A stretch of DNA of 64,000 nucleotides, taken from contig JAOVVO010000288.1 in NCBI GenBank assembly GCA_028564675.1, positions 1 through 64,000 on the forward strand, given 5' to 3'. Shown here piece by piece: positions 54,394-64,000 of the stretch. The first letter of the stretch is position 1. Every line of letters begins with the position of its first letter. The notes beneath the pieces were generated by a model that was given only the letters and a program-made list of their open reading frames with translations, did not search any database and was not told the DNA's origin. Source of the stretch: Onchocerca lupi (lineage: Eukaryota; Nematoda; Chromadorea; Rhabditida; Onchocercidae). The position numbers and the translations under genes were made by a program.

Positions 54394-57300
54394 ATAGGAT
54401 TTTAATAGGAACCATAATATCACTCTATAAACAATATAACACTGTATAAGATAGAAACTGAACAAGAACCTGCTGGTAATTTTGCGTCGACTACTTTTAT
54501 TATTGTTAATTCGATGTGATTTTCATCTACTTCCATACATACTTCTACCGAAGGTATGTTTCGAGTTTCATAACGAAATCTGGGAAAAAATAATACTAAA
54601 TTGAAATTTGAAATAATTAGTGAAAACTTATAAAATTAGCAAACAATTTTTTGAGGAAAATCTTGAAATCGAGATAAATCAAATAAGGAATTTGGTATTT
54701 GCAAAAATTTCTTACTGTGGCACTACTGCACCCCTTTTGGCCAGTTCGCGTAAAAATATCAAATCTCTTTTCGAAATGGCAGACCAAGTTTCGAACATCT
54801 TTACTCGAGTTACATCACCCAACCTAAAAAGTGTAACAGAATGAGCAACATGACTTACTAGAAAATTTCTAATGATATACGAAAGTCCGTTATAGAAAAC
54901 ACAAAACGGTTAATATCAGTTAACATTAACTCAGCTTAAATTTATTCCTACTGATGAAAATAAATTATTCATAATTATGAACATTAACTTGCAAAATGTT
55001 AATTCAACTATGATAAAAGATAAACATTTGAAAAGAAAGATAAAAAAACTAACTGTGTAAATGCAAATCCATATTCTTCGCAAAGCTTTACCTGATAAAT
55101 GAGATCCTTTTCCATTGTGGCAAATACTTCAATAGGTGTACCTGTGGTAAAAAAGTGATTTGCATTGAACATTTTCGTAAATCATACTCACATGAAAAAC
55201 AAGGAAATAAATTAAAAGATAATTCAATCCACCTTTGATAGCAGCATCGAAACATGTGTGATGCTCCAATGATGGTTTAAGAGTCTTTGCAGAAGCTCGA
55301 ACTTGCGGTGGCACAGGTGTTTTTTCAATATTGACAGGCAAACCATTCTTCGAAGCAGCAATCATTTTATCAAAACCCTAAAGATGAGAATTTAATTGAG
55401 CAACAGCTAAGAATTTATTAAGCAATAGCTAAAAATTTACTAAGGAATGTTCAGTTTTCATTTCACGTATTTCAAATCTCGCAACAACTTCGAAAATGTG
55501 TAGGACCTAGCCCCTAATGAGATTGGTATTAGAGATATACTTCGATGTTGTCAAGAAGAACAATTATTTCTAATTTACAAGTTCTAAGCTAGAATGTGAA
55601 AGACACCTTTGCAGCAAGCAAAAACTTTTTGGCAGTAATCATGTCACCCTTTTTCTTTGCAGCAATAGCAGCTTGCTTGAACTGCAGTTGTCGTTTGAGC
55701 AGAAAATCAAGCTGTTGCTTTTGACGTGATTGTCTTCCTGATATTGACGGTTCAGGTGCAGCAAATGGACCCATTTCAGGTAGTGGCCTTCGATGCGACA
55801 TCACTATTCCATCTCAAATTTCATTTAAAACTGTGTTTGTCTAATAAACACTATGTCTGTCATTACAAAAATAATCGAAACTAAATCGCATGGATTCAAA
55901 GAAAAAATGCAAGAAAATTACTTGTGTTAGTAGCGGCCATGTTCCCTAAAAGAGGAAGAGGTGGATATCCAGGAGGACATGGCAGTTGACTTGTATCGAC
56001 TGGTTTATTTGAATGATATGCTTTAATTGCATCTTCATATTGCTTTAAAATACGAGCATTCATTCTACAAGTATAGTTAGAAGTGAATTAATTAGAGACA
56101 AAACAATAGTAGAAAGAACAATAACTGCCCCTTTACATATTATTTATAGAAAACACATTTCCTGACAGGGATTGTCGATAAGAATAAATGCTACAACAGT
56201 CTATATCAAAAAGACATGAAAAAATCAGTTTAACCAGAATTCATGAGAAATATACCTGTATTTTCGATTGTCGTTTTCTATTTGATTTTGGTCGCATAAA
56301 GTTTTATATTTCTGCACACGTTGTTGCAATCCATCTAGTAATGTCTTTGGAGAAGGAGGGACTTCTTCATGCTGCAACAATTCGACACTTTTTTTTTAAC
56401 GTTAATCGGAATACAATTACTACTTTCTTTACGCAAAAGAAAATGAATAACATGATCCCTTTCGTCCCTTTAGACATTTCAGTGTGCAAAAATTTCCGGA
56501 CAAAAAAATTCGAAAATGTCAGAAAATTGCATTACATAGAATACAATCATATATCTTCTTCATTGTATCCGTCTCCTGATTTAATATCAGTCCTCAGTGT
56601 TATAATGCTTCCTTTACTTTTAGTTTAAAAACTTAGGATAAAAAAGAGCGAACTTCTATTATTTTAATTTCTTGTAATAGTTATTGAAAGGCAGAGAAAT
56701 TGCTGAAACTCGCCAAACTTTTCCGGTAAGTAAAGTTAATTTATCTATACAGATAACTTATGACAGATTAAGTTAGTTATAAAATCCTGAAGAGTGTCAT
56801 CTGCTGAACAAATATTTTTTAACTACAGGAAATACTAATGTAGTTGAACAAAAACAAGAGATAGAAAAATATGGATGAATTTTCTACAAAACCGCAAATC
56901 GAAAACTATCCCTTGCATTAATGCTTCCGACTTAAGTCAACTATTGATCAATGCTGGGTTCAGAATCTTTGGACGAAGATTAGAACTTACTATATTTGAA
57001 CAATCGAAAAAAAAAAAAGGCATTCATCGGAATTTAAGGGCAAAAAGAAAGAAAAAATCGTAGGTATCGTTACACTAGGAAGCAGAAATCAGATGTTAAT
57101 TTTTTGATGTCCTGATGATCATCTAAAGCTACAATTTTTTTTTTGCAGTGAGAAAATTATCTTACGACGGTTGTTTCTACATGAGAAAATATTTGAGTAC
57201 ACATTTAATTCATCATATAATAAACAATACTTCAAATATCCCATTATAGGTAACACAATACAAATGAAATTGCCATTTATGTTTACAATACAAATTAACC

Positions 57301-59400
57301 TTGGTTGGTTTGTAGGGAATAGCTGGAGGTGGAAGTTCGTTCTCCTCACATTCCGTCACTTGACCATCATCCATAGCTTTAATCGCTTCATCAAATTGCT
57401 TCGCAACCACATAATATTCATAAGCATCTTTTTTGCCACCTACTGTAATGGCAAACTTTATAAATCTCAAAATGGACAAGTTCGTTATTCAGAAAATGTT
57501 CGAAAACATAAAAAGCGAAGTCTCTCAAAAATGAACTAACATGCACTAGCTGTTTTAGCATTCTTGATATAGGATTCCCGACGACTAATTAATTCTGCTC
57601 TTAGCTGTTCCCCTTTTAGCAAGTTCTTGACTGTTTTTTGATATGTCTTAGATAGCTCATTGACTCCTTCCGCAGCAACCTGTTTAACTTCAGCTGGCAA
57701 TGTAGATACCTTCAAAAACAGAAATATTATCTGGAAAATCTCCAAGTCCTGCATTTCAAATTGAATTTTACCAACCAAATTACTCGAGTGTGATTATACT
57801 TGTTAGAAATGATAGGTAAATGCAAAATGCATTGCACCATAGGTAGAGAATGATTTTCAGTCAATTCGAAGATCTTTTTATGAGTTATTGCAATTGATAC
57901 TGCGCGCCACGGACAAGGAAAAATAGCTTTAGGATCTCAACCAGTTGCAGCTATCTAGTTGTTATTATTTTCGAACTTCATTACGTAATGAAACAAAGTT
58001 TCGAAAATTTCTTAAGAATGGAAAATCACCTTCGGTTCGGAAATGACTGAAGTGTCAGCTTTCATTGCATGTAGTTCAACAGAACGAATTGCTCTGATTG
58101 AAACCGGAATGTCATCCTCATCTATTATTTTTCCCGTTTGCACCTTCCCTATCAAATCTTCGATCTTGCTGAATCCTCTATGGTATCTAAGTGAAGAAGC
58201 AATATTACTATGAAATGTTTCAGAACCTTCAAAATTCATAATTCACAGGCAGCTTACAACAATGAAGTAACAATCTCCTCATCCTTATAAGAAAAAACCT
58301 CATACTTCGTTAAATATAGGAGCAGTCTTGAGGACAATGACAGAAAATGCTATTGCTGATTGATGAACATTTTAAAAAGAATAAACAAATTAATATAGCT
58401 ATACCTTTTGATACGCAATACATCACTTCTCTCCTTTGCAACTTGCAGCGCTGAAGTATATTCCTCCTTAAGTTCTTGTAACTTACGAAGTAATGTCATA
58501 TCAACAGCAGAGTCACATGAAAAATTTGAAGAAATAGGGGGTTTAGTAGAAATGGATGATCCAACTTCACAAGAAGTTCCACTTTCCTGCCCAACCAAAT
58601 CACACAGTTCTGCCTTAAATCACTTGAAACATTGCTGAATAATTTGAAATTTTAAATTTGACTATGATGAAAGATGAATATTCAAAGTGAGTAAAGACCC
58701 GAAATCAGATGATATTAAAATGAGACAAAAGCATCTCCAAAAGAATGTTCTTAATTGCTGTGAACTGCCAATGATCACAAAATTTCTGATATATACCAAA
58801 AGTTCAGGATCGTTAACATTCTCCTCATTATCACTGCCCAAATCTTCATCTGATACATCTGATATACTTGAAATGCCATATGAGTTACTCATTCGCTGTG
58901 AAGCTTGTGCAGTTGATTCATGACGATCTAAGATTATGCACTGCATTCACTATGTATAATGAATCTGTTCATAGAAATTGCATGTTTCTGCACCACCACC
59001 TCTTCATCTGATTCTTTTGAAACATTAAAAGCAGAAGCGCGGAAATGCTTCTTCCAATACAGTATCAGTATGCCAACTTTTATAGTAATGAATAATTAAA
59101 CTTTGTTCTATTCTGATAGCCCTTCTCTGCTGTCCTCTACTTCGGTTCACATAATAAATTAATTGAATGAACATGATACGTTTCATGAACTCATATAAAA
59201 CTTTCATAAATTATTGAAAGAATCTCAATAAAACCTAAGGTATGTTGAACTGTGCTGCTCTCAAGCGTTTTACTCGCACAGTTAGCAGGCATATGTCCAG
59301 CAGCTCGTTCTTCTGCCTCTAAAGCTAACAATTCGGCCATTAGCTCTTCATCGTTCTCCACATCCCCATACATGGCTTTTTCCATCAGTTGGAAATCCAT
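52799..59400 (-). CDS. CC2D1 / Lgd homologue (four DM14 repeats and a C2 domain)
   Basis: CC2D1A/B and fly Lgd bind the ESCRT-III protein CHMP4/Shrub through DM14 repeats and control endosomal sorting and Notch signalling. Exons: 59274-59400 (or 59235-59400), 58797-58927, 58405-58613, 58030-58186, 57541-57709, 57300-57442, 56256-56371, 55922-56064, 55607-55803, 55233-55377, 55054-55141, 54716-54823, 54470-54579, 54113-54220, 53399-53484, 53033-53182, 52799-52873; about 753 residues in phase. The start has NDEELMAELLALEAEE, as in CC2D1. DM14 units: DVLRIKRYHRGFSKIE..IIDEDDIP; YVVAKQFDEAIKA; YRMNARILKQYEDAIKA; AKKFLLAAKGFDKMI..NGLPVNI. The C2 part includes EVCMEVDENHIEL, GYLFVKYNFAFP and KGGFLRSD, ending VRIREPL..WLILEL. 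Human proteins are 858-951 residues; this one ends soon after the C2. Confidence 0.92.
54365..54392 (+). repeat. Poly(A) tract, 28 bases
   Basis: Uninterrupted A run in a CC2D1 intron (between exons 54470-54579 and 54113-54220). Read on the gene strand it is poly(T). Confidence 0.95.
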
Positions 59401-60736
59401 TTTACTTGTAGAACTAACGGCGGTAATAAGCCTGAAAATTATTTATTTCTTTCAAAAATTAATTTAATCTAAAAAGAGCGAGTACGTAATCTTATACTTG
59501 CTGAATCTGCAGGATCGTCCAAGTCATTTAGCACATCTACATGTGCAATTTAGAAAAAAGACTCTTAACATAGTTGTCATTTCCAAATTCTTAATGTGAT
59601 AAGTAGTCCCCAATCATTCTCAAAATCGTAACATCGCTGTTGCCTGACGACCCGTCTACACCTCCCATATCCTTTCCCCGCAGATCGAATATCTCAACGT
59701 CGAATTAACTGTGTCAATATGCAATTTTTCAATCTCGCCTTCATTATTTTTGATTGTCGTGAAGGTAATAAGTTGGGAAGCTACAGAAAGTTTCAAGAAG
59801 TGATATCTGCGGAGAGATTGTTGGAAAGTGACAATTGGGAGACAGTAGAGACAGAATTAATACACTCCACACTTTCATCTTATTTGCGCAACAAAAAAGC
59901 TTATCAATTGAGACTGGAAAATTCGTCAAAAAATCTTCCATGCATTCATTCATTGTCTCACAATCATCATCACTCATCAAAAGCATCCATTAATGGCGGT
60001 CATCGTCAAGAATAGTTTTCCAGAAGCTGGTTTAGGAATCAGGTCATCGTCAAGAATAGTTTTCCGGAAGCTGGTTCAGGAATCAGCTCTCAAAGCATCT
60101 CGTTTTTTTTCAATCCCGCAATATCTTGACTTATCAACATGTGTCATTATTCCATAGCTCGTTTGCAACCTCTGCAGTTATTTCCTAAATGCTATTATCC
60201 TGTCGCTAAGATTACCAAATCATGAAAAGGTGAAGATGCATGAAAACAATTTATTACTGAGTATACCGCTTTTCGTAAGTTACTTTTTTTTCTAATCCTG
60301 AGCAAAGTTGTTTGTATTTGAACTCTTGAAATCCTTGCTTAATGTTTCAGCCAAAGTTTCTGTATCAAATCACAGATCTAATTTGTTCTAAAACATTACA
60401 CGATCTAATTGATCAATTATGGTAATTAATTGTCTTATTTAATATTAGGCTTGTTTATTTTATAGATCAATTAATGCTTATTGAGAAGTAAAGATAATAA
60501 TATGAGTATATTTTAGTGTGCTATGATGAAATGAAAGAATTCTGTTCGTAGTGACGAGGACAGTTAAGAATGAGGAGGAAGAGAAGATCATTCCGTTCCG
60601 ATAGATTCCATCGTCTGATCGATGGATCACGTCGGAAAGTGATTGCTCATGCAAAAATGACATATTTTACGAATGTATTCTAATTTAATTATTTAATACC
60701 AGCTAATTCTTGTACATGATCATTGCACAAGCACTT
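59401..60736. other. Intergenic region between CC2D1 and the SH2 kinase
   Basis: 1.3 kb holding the CC2D1 upstream region and the kinase 3' UTR. A plus-strand frame at 59719-60015 (98 codons) has no family similarity and ends inside a tandem duplication, so I do not call it a gene. Confidence 0.5.
59998..60085. repeat. 44-base tandem duplication
   Basis: Copies at 59998-60041 and 60042-60085 differ at only two positions (A/G and T/C). The segment does not match any coding exon here. Confidence 0.9.
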
Positions 60737-63700
60737 TTAAACAAATGCTATTTTGGTAAGCGTCCGGTTAATCTCCTTGAATGTCGGTCTTCGCTTGGGT
60801 TCTTCTATCCAACATTTCTTGATTAGTTCCATAATACCCGGCGGTACATCAAGAGGTATTTCCATTCGATACGTACTGCCATCAGTTAGTTTTTCTCGAA
60901 CTTCTGCATTACTCATACCTAATAGTTAGAAAATTCAAAAATTTGAGTTTGAAAGTTTAGAGAAATTTAATATTAGTTTTGCAGAATATGGAAACTATCA
61001 CGAGAAAGGGGTCAATTTTTGGCATGTTCGTGGTTATATAAAAGCGGAATTTTTTGGACAAAAAATAACAAAATTCTGCTTTCTACAGATTAGTTGAAAT
61101 TCCTGACTTATTTTTATCAATTTTTTAGTTACAACTAGTAAGCTTCTGCTACTTCTTCCTGTCCCAATAAGTTCCCTTAGTTGTCTTCAGTTAATTAACT
61201 TATGAATGACCACTATATGGCTCGCTGCCATCGGTAAATATCTCGAACAACAGCACACCAAATGCCCAAACGTCACTTTTAGTGGTAAATTGCATCGATT
61301 TGATTGCTTCCGGTGAAAGCCATTTTGTCGGCAACTGTATTTCAGAATTGGTAACTTGTTGTTCATTCACCGATAATCCGAAATCACCTATTTTCAACTG
61401 AATGGAAAATAATCTGTTTAATTCAGCTCTGCAAGTTTGGCTATCAACATTAAGTCGAAGTGATGATACGAAAGAATTTCAAAAAGGAACTTAAGACTGC
61501 AGATAATGGATAGGAAAAGAGAAATTTTGGGAAATTTCTTTGTGAAGGAAATGAAAAATAAATGCAATCTAAAGTTAAATTCCCTCATTTGTCTTTCAGA
61601 GGAACACGAACCGTCAAATCTTGTTCCGTAAGAAGACAATTTCTAGCGGCTACATCTCGATGGATACATTGTTTCTCCTCCAGATATTTCAAACCAGCCG
61701 ATGCTTCCTTACAAAAACGATATCTAGTTGCTATTCCAAGATGTGCTCCTTTTTTGCGTAAATACTAAAATTTCAAGAATTTTTTGAAATTATGAAGAAT
61801 GGAACGATTTAAAAAGTATAATTCAATCTTCTTTATTCTTATTAGATCATTCTACTCGACTAACATTATCTCTGACATCTTTCCAACCAGTTAGATTATC
61901 AGAATTCAAAACATAAAATACTTCCGGAAACCTTTAATAGAGATCCACCACCGCAGAATTCGACTATTATCATCAGTGGCTCTTTTTGGCATGCGATACC
62001 GATAAACTGCACCAAATTTTCGTGCTTATAGTCCCTCATAATTTTGGCTTCCTGTAATAACATGAGATTCTACAAAAATTAGATCTTTAAGTCAGAATTT
62101 CCTTCATGAAGTTAAATTATCAATTGAAGTGTTTATTTCGCACTGACCCATCTTCCCCGAACTTTGTAGATGACTCAAGTTTTTTCTCAACCAATTTATG
62201 AAAATGAGTCATTAATGCAGATTCGTGAAATTTTTTTCCGAATTATGACAAGTTATCAATTTGTATTTCATGAGAAGTTTTTTCTCAAGTTTTTATTTGA
62301 AAATAGCAAGAAAGAATAGAGGCTATCTATCTTTTCTCGTAATTTTTTATGAATTCGAAGAGATAATGAAATTCTGGAAATTCTGAAAATTGGATTTTTC
62401 AAACATATTTTGATTATTCGACAGTATTTGTTAATTTGTAAAATTATCTTTCTTGCAAATATTTTTTGCCAATACATTACTCCGCCTTGAAAATTCTATA
62501 GACTCTCTCGTATGCGAAAGAAAGTAAACTTTAAGTTCGATTTCAAATTAATTTCGAAATTTTGAAACATATTTTGATTATTCGACAATTTTTGAAACTA
62601 TGTAAAATTATCTTCCTTGCAAATAACTAACAAAATTCTAAATACACTGTTTAGTTTTTATTTTATTTTGTTTGTCTTAGTCATTAGTTAATTGAAAATT
62701 CATGAAATATGTGGAAAAGAAAATGTACCTGAAGAAATGAAGCTCGTTTAACTTTATCGCTAGTTTGTCCAACAAATGTTTTTACGGCAACTGTCAAATA
62801 AGTATGACCAACTTGCAGTACACCTTTAAAGACTCGACCAAATGCCCCTTGGCCAAGCTCATCTTGCAGACGCACTCGATCATGTGATATAACCCAAACC
62901 TAAAAGACATTCCTATAATTCCATTTCCAGTATTTCAAGTATTTATGAAAGTAATCGAATTTCTACCACAATGCTCTGAATCTTACACAATTTATCATCC
63001 ATACGTTTCATTCCTTGTCAACTTTGAATACAAATAATTGTTTACAATTATAGAGTTTAGCTATATATACAGGGGCTATAAGGTTGAAGCATACAGTATT
63101 CGCATTTCTTTTCTGTTACGATTTCGGATTTCTAGTTAAATGGATACAAACAACTGACCGGATGAGGGATAGGTCGTTTTACAACAATTGGCAATACTTC
63201 ATGAATCGATTTACGTGTACGAACATAGTGTGAGACCATTTCGGTAATTTTTTTGAAGCATTTCTGATTCACAAAATACAGATTCTTTTCAGTCAAGCCA
63301 ATATTAAATGCCCATAAATCATGATTATAGCGTACAATCCATAAAATCGACTGTAATCCATTTGGTTCATTTGTTATTTTGAAACTTGAAAGAAAAATTT
63401 TTGATATCTTCAAATTAGCACCTCTTGTTCATCCTCTTCCGGAATACCAAGCAGAAAATCCCCATCTCTTACTAGCATTTTTCCCATGTCCACGCGACTA
63501 ACAATACCATGATAATAGGTTTCTGACAAAAGATTATCATTGGCTTCTAATAATACTTTCCTGAAATTTTCTTTTAATTGCAAAATTAAACTTTTCACTA
63601 TCAACTTTTTTAAGAAAAAATTTTTTTTCACCAATTACAGGTCACGAGATTTTCTAATAATTCAGCACGAGATATTTTTACCTCCTCAGTGCTCTTTGGA

Positions 63701-64000
63701 TCTAAAATACTGTTCTTAAAAATTTTTCTTTTCTTGTCGTTCAAAGTTTAAAGTTTTTTAAAAGTTTATGTATAATAAATTCACTTTTGGAAAAAGACTA
63801 AACTATCAAATTAGAGAAGACAGTCAAAATTTTGGAGAAAAATACAAAAAGATTATTTTATTCTTGGACATATCAGAAAACTATTCTAAACTTTGTAGAA
63901 CGAACCCCACAAAGGGTCCAACAGGCTTTTGTTTAATGAACGATTTCGTTGGACTGCGTGATTTTACCAATTCAATGCTCTTTAATATCTGCAATTGCCA
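60737..64000 (-). CDS. SH2-domain non-receptor tyrosine kinase, Fer/Fps type (5' end outside window)
   Basis: Exons in transcript order: 63968-63988 and 63682-63701 (tentative micro-exons), 63422-63560, 63159-63350, 62729-62899, 61932-62051, 61612-61764, 61211-61397, 60737-60918; phases close. SH2 domain: YYHGIVSRVDMGKMLVRDGDFLL, then ILWIVRYN and FKKITEMVSHY; the usual FLVRES arginine position reads FLLGIP, so the phosphotyrosine-binding Arg is not obvious there. Kinase: glycine loop GQGAFGRVFKG, VAVK lysine, catalytic loop HRDVAARN, DFGLS, KWLSPEAI, SDVWAFGVLLFEIF, and C-lobe PYSGMSNAEVREKL. The SH2-kinase order and HRDVAARN loop fit the Fer/Fps family, which is greatly expanded in nematodes, many members being sperm-specific. 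No F-BAR domain is visible, as in the short nematode members, but the N-terminus is cut by the window edge. Stop at 60737-60739. Confidence 0.9.

Noticed and set aside
56188..56628. 146-codon plus-strand frame
   Set aside because: Lies antisense to a well-supported CC2D1 exon (56256-56371); a shadow frame.
59719..60015. 98-codon plus-strand open frame between CC2D1 and the kinase
   Set aside because: No family similarity, no splice context, low-complexity His/Ser tail, and its stop falls in a tandem duplication.
63384..63413. Frame extension FKITNEPNG before the second SH2 exon
   Set aside because: Would need a 35-base GC-AG intron; an ordinary GT-AG intron (63351-63421) joins in phase and fits the SH2 strand.

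Overview
This is eukaryotic, AT-rich DNA with short, split coding exons, introns of about 40-900 bases and polypyrimidine-TTTCAG/TTTTAG acceptors. Protein similarity, intron style and likely trans-splice acceptors just upstream of several start codons suggest a nematode. A filarial/spirurid worm is my best guess, but that is inference. I see no bacterial operon, tRNA, rRNA, CRISPR array or autonomous transposon.

Layout. 1-12,031: a 12 kb stretch without a recognisable gene, rich in microsatellites and pyrimidine tracts. 12,032-16,247 (-): SMG5-like nonsense-mediated-decay factor. 16,717-25,533 (+): Integrator subunit 3 (INTS3), head-to-head with smg-5 across a 469-base shared upstream region. 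26,196-27,764 (-): DHRSX-like short-chain dehydrogenase. 28,377-34,126 (+): NEDD4-type HECT ubiquitin ligase, divergent from the dehydrogenase. 35,816-38,670 (-): calumenin-like six-EF-hand ER protein ending in HDEL. 40,364-46,938 (-): replicative helicase subunit MCM4. 46,939-52,798: a 5.9 kb gap holding a strong hairpin. 52,799-59,400 (-): CC2D1/Lgd (four DM14 repeats plus C2). 60,737-64,000 (-): SH2-tyrosine kinase of the Fer/Fps type, running off the window edge.

Exon models were built by hand. I joined exons only where splice phases agree and the joined peptide follows the known family; nearly all joins in INTS3, NEDD4, calumenin, MCM4, CC2D1 and the kinase domain close in frame. The genes are mostly single-copy housekeeping functions (mRNA decay, snRNA processing, ubiquitination, ER calcium binding, DNA replication, ESCRT regulation, signalling), not a pathway cluster. 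I found no clearly new biological system. The least ordinary signals are the hairpin near 49.2 kb, a set of GC-AG introns (plus one apparent GG donor), frequent AAG/GAG acceptors, an SDR with a changed cofactor motif, and micro-exons at the 5' ends of two genes.
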